DNA of 12,802 nt from CAYQLT01 sp964418425 (GTDB lineage: Bacteria > Bacillota > Limnochordia > Limnochordales > Geochordaceae), in contig CAYQLT010000070.1 of assembly GCA_964418425.1 (NCBI GenBank), positions 1 through 12,802 on the forward strand, given 5' to 3'. Under the pieces are notes generated by a model. That model saw only the letters and a list, made by a program, of their open reading frames with translations, made no database searches and was not told the DNA's origin. How positions within the stretch are numbered: position 1 is the first letter of the stretch; every line of letters begins with the position of its first letter. Shown here in pieces: positions 6,605 through 11,561 of the stretch. The translations under genes were made by a program, and so were the position numbers.

Positions 6605-7468
6605 ATGGAGGCCGTTGGCGAACGGCCGGTGGTCGGGATCGCGTGCGGCCAGTTCGTGACGCCTGGCGGGGTCGCCAGGGTGGGGGTGGCGCGGGAGTAC
6701 GTCCGGGCCGTGGAGGCGGCGGGCGGCTTACCCCTGCTGCTACCCTTCGTGGAAGCCGAGGAGCTTCTCTCGGAGACGCTGGAGCGGCTTCAAGGGCTGC
6801 TTTTGGTGGGTGGGGGGGACGTGGATCCCCAGCGCTTCGGCGAGGAGCCCGTAAGCGGCCTGGGCGAGGTCGACCCGGAACGGGACGCCTTCGAGATCGG
6901 CCTGGCCCGCCTCGCGCTGGAACGGGACATGCCGGTGCTCGGCATCTGCCGGGGCATCCAGGTGCTCAACGTGAGCGCCGGCGGAACCCTCTACCAGGAC
7001 ATCCCCTCCCAGGTGCCCCGGGCCATCAAGCATCAGCAGGATGCTCCCCGCTGGCATCCCTGCCATGAGGTGCGCCTGGAGTCGGAAAGCCGGCTGGCGA
7101 GCATCTTCCAGGCCGACTGCCTGCGGGTCAACAGCTTTCACCACCAGTCCGTGAAGGTGGCAGCCCCCATCTTCCGGGTCTCGGCCAAGGCCCGGGACGC
7201 CGTCGTCGAGGGAATCGAGAGCCGGGAGCACCGTTTCGTGGTGGGTGTTCAGTGGCACCCGGAATCGATGGTGGAGCGCTACCCCATCCAGCGGCTGCTG
7301 TTTGCGGCCTTCATCAAGGCGGCCCGGGGCTTTCGGCCGGGCCGGCCATGGGTCGGCGGCGGTCGGGCCGCTGCCCCGGTAGGGGCGGGGGCGGCGGCTG
7401 CCGCGGGGCCGGTGGAGGCGGGCCGTGCAGGTGACGGGCCGCCGGCCCGGCGGGATGACGGCAAGTAG
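6605..7468 (+). CDS. Class I glutamine amidotransferase-like gamma-glutamyl hydrolase (PuuD / peptidase C26 family)
   Basis: This 287-residue protein resembles PuuD, which cleaves gamma-glutamyl-GABA to glutamate and GABA in the putrescine pathway; related members cut other gamma-glutamyl compounds. The catalytic triad is visible: nucleophile Cys115 in GICRGIQVLN, His218 and Glu220 in GVQWHPE. The oxyanion-side motif LLVGGGDVDP is at 66-75, and NSFHHQ at 176-181 is also typical. ATG 6605 is chosen because GGAG is at 6595-6598 and the family-like RPVVGIACG follows; TTG 6593 would add four residues. Residues 249-287 form a Gly/Ala/Pro/Arg-rich tail beyond the usual C-terminus. It follows pxpBC, so both could feed glutamate pools. 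No other putrescine-pathway gene is present, so the exact substrate is open. Confidence 0.85.
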   Translation: MEAVGERPVVGIACGQFVTPGGVARVGVAREYVRAVEAAGGLPLLLPFVEAEELLSETLERLQGLLLVGGGDVDPQRFGEEPVSGLGEVDPERDAFEIGLARLALERDMPVLGICRGIQVLNVSAGGTLYQDIPSQVPRAIKHQQDAPRWHPCHEVRLESESRLASIFQADCLRVNSFHHQSVKVAAPIFRVSAKARDAVVEGIESREHRFVVGVQWHPESMVERYPIQRLLFAAFIKAARGFRPGRPWVGGGRAAAPVGAGAAAAAGPVEAGRAGDGPPARRDDGK

Positions 7469-7568
7469 CAAATCCCCCGGCGTGCAGGGGCGCAAAAGGG
7501 GGCTTGGGAGCGCCGGGCAATCGGGTTGGGGGGCGGCGCTAGCGGCTTGCGCCGGCTCGGAGGCGCAC

Positions 7569-8138
7569 ATGGCGGCGGCAGAGCAAGGAGCCTGGTGGTC
7601 CATGGGGTCGAAGGCGCCCGAGGAAACGTGCCGGCTTGCGGAACAGCTGGCCCGGCGCCTTGCGGCGGGGGACGTGGTCACCCTGGCGGGTGCCCTGGGA
7701 ACCGGCAAGACGATCTTCGTGAAGGGGCTGGCCGGTGGGCTGGGCGCCGACCCGCAGGACGTGGTGAGCCCCACCTTTCAGTACGTCCGGGAGGTGCGCG
7801 GCGGCCGGCTGGTCCTTTTTCATGTAGACTGCTACCGGCTGCTCCCGCCGACGGGCCCCGCCGAGGCGTCCGATGAGCCCGCCGGGCGGTGGCGGGAGCG
7901 GGCCGGGGTATGGCTGCAGGAGCTGGGCCTGGACCACTACCTGGAGGCCGGGGGCGTGGTGGCCGTCGAGTGGCCCGAGCCGGTCGTGGACGCGCTCCCC
8001 GATGCTCGGTTCGAAGTACGGCTGGAGTTCGCGCCGGCCGGGCGCAAGATTCAGATCCGCGGGCTTGGCCCGCATCCGCAGCGGGTGGTGCAAGCCCTGG
8101 CGGCCGGGCTCGGGCTTGCGCGGGAAGGGCCCGGCTGA
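7569..8138 (+). CDS. tsaE: tRNA t6A37 biosynthesis ATPase TsaE
   Basis: TsaE is the ATPase that works with TsaB-TsaD in making N6-threonylcarbamoyladenosine at tRNA position 37. The 189-residue product has EETCRLAEQLA (18-28), P-loop GALGTGKT (41-48), SPTFQYVREV (67-76), HVDCYRL (85-91), an ELGLDHYLE motif (118-126) and EWPE (134-137). Residues 93-116 are a proline/arginine-rich insert and residues 158-189 a C-terminal extension, so it is longer than the usual 150-160. ATG 7569 has GGAGG at 7559-7563; ATG 7602 with AAGGAG at 7585-7590 is nearly as good (178 residues). The same frame stays open back to ATG 7425, overlapping the previous gene, but that part is low-complexity. Confidence 0.9.
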   Translation: MAAAEQGAWWSMGSKAPEETCRLAEQLARRLAAGDVVTLAGALGTGKTIFVKGLAGGLGADPQDVVSPTFQYVREVRGGRLVLFHVDCYRLLPPTGPAEASDEPAGRWRERAGVWLQELGLDHYLEAGGVVAVEWPEPVVDALPDARFEVRLEFAPAGRKIQIRGLGPHPQRVVQALAAGLGLAREGPG

Positions 8139-8154
8139 GGCCGGCGAGGGGGCC

Positions 8155-8934
8155 ATGCGGGTTCTCGGGATCGATACGGCAACCCGATTTGTGGGCGTGG
8201 CGCTGCTGGACACCGCCCGCAGCGGCTGGTGGCTGCAGGTGGCCTCGCTGGGCGAGCAGCGGGGGGAGATCTTGACGGCGGTCGTCGGGCGGGCCCTGGA
8301 GGAAAACGGGTGGACTCCCCAGCAGCTGGACGGTATCGCCGTGGCGGCCGGGCCGGGTTCGTACACCGGGCTGCGGGTGGGCCTGGCGGTGGCCAAGACC
8401 CTGGCCTGGGCGTGGGAGGTCCCCCTGGCGGCCGTGGACACGCTGCAGGCCCAGGCGCTGGGGACGGCGTGGGCGGCTCCTGTGGTGGTGGCGGCCCTTG
8501 ACGCCGGGCACGGCGAGGTTTTCGCGGGGGTGTTTCGGGTGGGGCCGTCTCGGGCGGCCGAGGAGGGGACGGCGTCGGCGGCACGGGCGCTCTCGCCGCC
8601 CGCAGGCCCGCTCACGCTCCACGCGGTTCTGGAGCCGCAGCCCATTGCTGTTCGCGAGCTTGCCCGGGTGCTCGCGCAGCAGCACGAGGCATGGGGTGGC
8701 GGCTGCGTGGCGGCCTGCGGGGACGGCTGCCGGCGGCATCGCCCGTCTTTGGAGGCTATCCCCGGGCTTTGTTGGGTGTGGGTGCCGGAGGAGGCGGAGC
8801 TCACCCGCCCGTCTGCCGTGGCCCGATTGGGGGCCGAACGGCTGGCGGCGGGAGAGGCGGACGACCCGGTGACGGTGGAGGCCCGCTACCTGAAGGCGAC
8901 GGAGGCCGAGCGGCGATGGCTGCGGAAGAGTTGA
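8155..8934 (+). CDS. tsaB: tRNA t6A37 threonylcarbamoyltransferase complex dimerization subunit TsaB
   Basis: TsaB is the non-catalytic ASKHA-fold partner that heterodimerises with TsaD. The 259-residue protein begins with MRVLGIDTATRFVGVALLD and contains AAGPGSYTGLRVGLAVAKTLA, spanning residues 64-84, the most diagnostic TsaB stretch. Also present are ALDAGHGEVFAG (114-125) and a C-terminal VEARYLKATEAERRW, the usual P/A-x-Y-L-R/K-x-x-E-A ending. GAGGGGG at 8146-8152 precedes ATG 8155. It sits 16 bases after tsaE and overlaps rimI by 19 bases. Length is slightly above the common 220-240, owing to an Ala/Gly/Cys-rich middle region (about 130-205) that resembles the family poorly. Confidence 0.92.
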   Translation: MRVLGIDTATRFVGVALLDTARSGWWLQVASLGEQRGEILTAVVGRALEENGWTPQQLDGIAVAAGPGSYTGLRVGLAVAKTLAWAWEVPLAAVDTLQAQALGTAWAAPVVVAALDAGHGEVFAGVFRVGPSRAAEEGTASAARALSPPAGPLTLHAVLEPQPIAVRELARVLAQQHEAWGGGCVAACGDGCRRHRPSLEAIPGLCWVWVPEEAELTRPSAVARLGAERLAAGEADDPVTVEARYLKATEAERRWLRKS

Positions 8935-9413
8935 GGCACGACGAACCTCTGGACATCACCGTGGACCCCATGCGGGTTCGGGACCTCAACGACGTGATGG
9001 TTATCGAGCGGCTCTCCTTCAGCACCCCTTGGTCCAAGAGCGCGTTCTTGTCGGAACTTTTGGAGAACGACCGGGCCCACTACCTGGTCGCCCGGGTCAA
9101 CGGGCGGCCGGTGGGCTACGTGGGCATCTGGCTGGTCGCCGACGAGGGCCACATCACCAACGTCGCGGTGCACCCCGACTACCGAAGCCGCGGCGTGGGC
9201 CGGCGGCTTTTGGACGCCATCACGGAACTGGCCGTTCGCAAGGGTGCCCGCCGGCTCACCCTGGAGGTGCGCAAGTCGAACCTGCGCGCCCAAAGCCTCT
9301 ACCAGTCGCTGGGCTTTCAGGGCGTCGGCATCCGGCGGGGATACTACCGCGACAACAACGAGGACGCCATCATCATGTGGCGGGAGCTGACCCCGCCCAA
9401 GGCTCCGGCATAA
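8916..9413 (+). CDS. rimI: Ribosomal protein S18-alanine N-acetyltransferase RimI
   Basis: This 165-residue GNAT enzyme should acetylate the N-terminal alanine of ribosomal protein S18 with acetyl-CoA. Features seen: RDLNDVMVIERLSFSTPWS at 22-40 (the RimI-type N-terminus), ITNVAVHPDYRSRGVGRRLL at 80-99 with the acetyl-CoA-binding R-x-x-G-x-G loop (Arg90, Gly93, Gly95), LEVRKSNLRAQSLYQSLGF at 116-134, and GYYRDNNEDAIIM at 142-154. ATG 8916 lies inside the tsaB 3' end with GGAGG at 8901-8905; ATG 8970 is a shorter alternative. rimI inside tsaE-tsaB-rimI-tsaD is a common arrangement in Bacillota and several other phyla. Confidence 0.93.
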   Translation: MAAEELRHDEPLDITVDPMRVRDLNDVMVIERLSFSTPWSKSAFLSELLENDRAHYLVARVNGRPVGYVGIWLVADEGHITNVAVHPDYRSRGVGRRLLDAITELAVRKGARRLTLEVRKSNLRAQSLYQSLGFQGVGIRRGYYRDNNEDAIIMWRELTPPKAPA

Positions 9414-9467
9414 GCCTGCCAGTGACGGCACCGGCCCGCTTGCCCCGCCGGGCCCACCCGAGAAAGA

Positions 9468-9557
9468 GCCGCACGCCGGGAGTCGGGCCCAGGAGCCGGA
9501 CGGCGGGGGCCGGGCCCGGGGGGCCGGACGCCGGGGGCCGGGCCTTGGGAGCCTGCG
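9468..9557 (+). repeat. About three 27-28-bp tandem repeats upstream of tsaD
   Basis: Units start at 9468 (27 bp), 9495 (28 bp) and 9523 (28 bp), with a partial unit at 9551. Each begins GCCG(G/C)ACG and continues through a GGGGGCCGGGCC-like core. The last two full units differ at only a few positions. The array fills most of the rimI-tsaD gap and ends at the tsaD start region, supplying the GGGAG (9547-9551) that may act as its ribosome-binding site. It is too short and has no spacers, so it is not a CRISPR array. Confidence 0.65.
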
Positions 9558-10702
9558 TGGCGAGAGGGGTGGAAAGCCGGGTGGATGGTCGCCCTTACCG
9601 CGGCGGCCTCATCCTGGGCATCGACACCAGCTGCGACGACACCGCCGCCGCCGTGGTGCGGGACGGCCGGGAGGTGCTGTCCAGCGTGGTCGCCTCCCAG
9701 GTGGAAGTGCACCGGCGCTTCGGCGGGGTCGTCCCGGAGATTGCTTCCCGCCGCCACCTTGCCAGCATCCTGCCGGTCATCCGGCAGGCCCTGGACCAGG
9801 CAGGGGTGGATCGCCGCGACCTGGACGCGGTGGCGGCCACCTACGGCCCGGGCCTGGTGGGGAGCCTCCTGGTGGGCTTCATGGCGGGAAAGGCCCTGGC
9901 GCTGGCCCTGGGCGTGTGGTTTGCCGGTGTGGATCACCTGGAGGGCCACGTGGCTTCCGTCTGGCTCGCGCAGCCTGACGTCCAGCCGCCCCTGGTGGTG
10001 CTGGTGGCTTCGGGAGGCCACACGGAACTTTTCCTCGTGGAGGCTCCCACCCATCTGCGGCTTTTGGGGCGCACCCGGGACGACGCAGCCGGCGAGGCGT
10101 TTGACAAGATCGGTCGCCTGCTGGGTCTGGGCTATCCCGCCGGGCCCGCCATCGATCGGCTCGCCCGGCAGGGCCGGCCCGAGGCGGTGAGGCTTCCCCG
10201 CGCCCTTCTGGGCGACACCCTGGACTTCAGCTTCAGCGGGCTGAAGACCGCCGCGGCCCTCACGCTGCGCCCGGCACTGGAAGCGGGCCTGGCGGTGGCC
10301 GATGCGGCGGCCAGCGTCCAGCAGGCGATCGTGGACGTGCTCGTCGAAAAGCTGATGCGGGCGGCGGAGCAGACCGGGGTGCGCACGGTGGCCGTGACCG
10401 GGGGCGTGGCCGCCGACCAAGGGCTTCGGCAGGCGGTGCGTGACGAAGCTCGCCGCCGGGGGTTTCAGGCAATCCTGCCGCCGCCGGCCCTGTGTACCGA
10501 CAACGGGGCCATGATCGCTGCAGCCGCCCACATGCGCCTTCTGGCCGAGGGGCCCTCGTCGCCGCACCTCGGGGTGGACCCGTCGGCTCGCCTGGACCGG
10601 GCCCGAAACCCCGCCCGCAGGAGCGGGGGCGTTGCCCGCAGCAGCGGGGGCGTTGCCGGCCCAGGTGAGAGCGTCGCCTGCACGGGCGGGAGCGTTGTCT
10701 GA
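9557..10702 (+). CDS. tsaD: tRNA N6-adenosine threonylcarbamoyltransferase TsaD
   Basis: TsaD transfers the threonylcarbamoyl group to A37 of ANN-decoding tRNAs. From GTG 9557 the protein has 381 residues. It shows ILGIDTSCDDTAAAVV (19-34), GGVVPEIASRRH (56-67), GPGLVGSLLVG (97-107), metal ligands His127 and His131 in HLEGH, SGGHT (152-156), GEAFDKIGRLLGLGYP (179-194), FSFSGLKTA (224-232) and metal ligand Asp315 in CTDNGAM. Two things are odd. The usual GGVAAN is GGVAAD here (Asp287), and residues 353-381 form four 7-residue repeats after the normal end. GTG 9557 has GGGAG at 9547-9551; GTG 9569 and GTG 9581 are in frame, and 9581 would give the more usual short N-terminus (373 residues). It follows rimI by a repeat-filled gap of 143 bases. 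Confidence 0.92.
   Translation: MARGVESRVDGRPYRGGLILGIDTSCDDTAAAVVRDGREVLSSVVASQVEVHRRFGGVVPEIASRRHLASILPVIRQALDQAGVDRRDLDAVAATYGPGLVGSLLVGFMAGKALALALGVWFAGVDHLEGHVASVWLAQPDVQPPLVVLVASGGHTELFLVEAPTHLRLLGRTRDDAAGEAFDKIGRLLGLGYPAGPAIDRLARQGRPEAVRLPRALLGDTLDFSFSGLKTAAALTLRPALEAGLAVADAAASVQQAIVDVLVEKLMRAAEQTGVRTVAVTGGVAADQGLRQAVRDEARRRGFQAILPPPALCTDNGAMIAAAAHMRLLAEGPSSPHLGVDPSARLDRARNPARRSGGVARSSGGVAGPGESVACTGGSVV
10613..10696 (+). repeat. Four in-frame 21-bp tandem repeats at the tsaD 3' end
   Basis: Units at 10613-10633, 10634-10654, 10655-10675 and 10676-10696 have an exact 21-base period. The first two differ at one base. In the tsaD frame they encode RRSGGVA, RSSGGVA, GPGESVA and CTGGSVV, just before the stop codon. 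Units 3 and 4 have diverged while keeping the x-x-G/S-x-x-V-A/V pattern. The array lies outside the conserved TsaD fold. Confidence 0.8.
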
Positions 10703-10717
10703 GAAGGGTGATGCCTT

Positions 10718-11419
10718 TTGCAGATTTTCCTGGATACGGCCAGCGTGGAGGAGGTCCGGACGGCGGCCCAGTGGGGGGTTCTGGGCGGGGTGACCACCAA
10801 CCCCACCCTGGTGGCCCGGGAGGGGCGGCCGTTCACCCGCATTCTGGAAGAGATATGCGAGATCGTCTCCGGGCCCGTCAGCGCCGAGGTGGTCAGCACG
10901 GACGCGGACGGCATGATCCAGGAGGCGAGGCGGCTGTCCCGCATCGCTCCCAACATCGTGGTCAAGGTGCCCATCACCCCCGAGGGGCTCAAGGCGGTGA
11001 GCCGGGTGTCGCGGGAAGGCATCCGCACCAACGTGACGCTGGTGTTCACCCCTGTGCAGGCGCTGCTGGCCGCTCGGGCCGGGGCCACGTACGTCAGTCC
11101 CTTCGCCGGGCGCCTCGACGACATCGGCCACGAAGGCATGGAAGTGGTTCGGGAGACGGTGGAGATCTTCGAGGCGTACGGCATCGAATGCCAGGTGATC
11201 GCGGCCAGCATCCGCCACCCGGTTCACGTCCTGCAAGCGGCTCGGGCGGGCGCCCACGTCGCCACGGTGCCGTTTGCCGTATTAAAGGCCCTGGTGCAGC
11301 ATCCGCTGACGGAGCGGGGAATCGAGCGCTTCCTCGCCGACTGGGCTCGGGTGCCCGCCGAGCACTCCCCGCAACCCGGGCCGCCCAGCCAGATTCCGCC
11401 GCCGGCCCGGCGCGCATGA
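10718..11419 (+). CDS. Transaldolase, TalC / fructose-6-phosphate aldolase-like family
   Basis: This 233-residue class I aldolase-fold enzyme should transfer a dihydroxyacetone unit between sugar phosphates in the non-oxidative pentose-phosphate pathway. It starts MQIFLDTASVEEV, as the family does. Key residues: Asp6, Asn28 in GGVTTNPTL (23-31), Schiff-base Lys83 in VVKVPIT, and SPFAGRLDD at 127-135. Glu57 (SAEVVS) and Phe129 match transaldolases; true fructose-6-phosphate aldolases carry Gln and Tyr there. The start is TTG 10718, with AAGGG at 10704-10708; no ATG or GTG in frame fits the family N-terminus. Residues 213-233 are a Pro-rich tail. The gene lies 15 bases after tsaD and ends the operon before the terminator at 11469. 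Confidence 0.9.
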   Translation: MQIFLDTASVEEVRTAAQWGVLGGVTTNPTLVAREGRPFTRILEEICEIVSGPVSAEVVSTDADGMIQEARRLSRIAPNIVVKVPITPEGLKAVSRVSREGIRTNVTLVFTPVQALLAARAGATYVSPFAGRLDDIGHEGMEVVRETVEIFEAYGIECQVIAASIRHPVHVLQAARAGAHVATVPFAVLKALVQHPLTERGIERFLADWARVPAEHSPQPGPPSQIPPPARRA

Positions 11420-11468
11420 GGGGCAGGGCGCAAGCCGCAAACTACCCCCGGCCAGAGGCGCCCGTGCA

Positions 11469-11508
11469 GGCCGCTCTACTATAAGACCGGTGGAGCGGCC
11501 GCCTTTTT
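11469..11508 (+). terminator. Rho-independent terminator after the transaldolase gene
   Basis: GGCCGCTC (11469-11476) pairs with GAGCGGCC (11493-11500). Weaker U-G, A-U, C-G and U-G pairs extend the stem inward around the loop. GCC and a run of five T (11504-11508) follow. It lies 50 bases after the transaldolase stop and is the only classical terminator in the window. It separates the long operon from the next gene. Confidence 0.8.
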
Positions 11509-11561
11509 CCAGGCGATCCTCGACGCCGCCCCGGCCTTTGGGGCAAGAAAGGGGACCGGCG

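Noticed and set aside
6474..6659. A frameshift or pseudogene at the end of pxpC, because another frame continues past the stop codon
   Set aside because: PxpC is complete relative to its family by the TGA at 6491, and the continuing frame runs out of frame into the hydrolase gene. The segment is kept only as a finding about duplicated low-complexity DNA.
9433..9454. A hairpin (GGCCCG pairing with CGGGCC) after rimI
   Set aside because: It has only 6 base pairs, a 10-base loop and no T-run, which is expected by chance in sequence this GC-rich.
9468..10696. CRISPR-like repeat arrays
   Set aside because: The repeats are head-to-tail with no unique spacers, and one array is inside a coding sequence. 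No cas genes are present.
9344..11257. A 637-codon open frame on the minus strand
   Set aside because: It lies antisense to tsaD and the transaldolase gene, both of which have clear family motifs. Its translation is His/Arg/Gly/Pro-rich with no recognisable domain, as expected for the complement of GC-rich codons.
11477..11485. A possible -10 box (TACTATAAG) just before the last gene
   Set aside because: It lies inside the loop side of the terminator hairpin, and no -35-like sequence occurs at the right distance.
11528..11544. A small GCCCC/GGGGC hairpin before the last gene
   Set aside because: A 5-bp stem is too weak to claim a regulatory role, although it lies just upstream of the ribosome-binding site.
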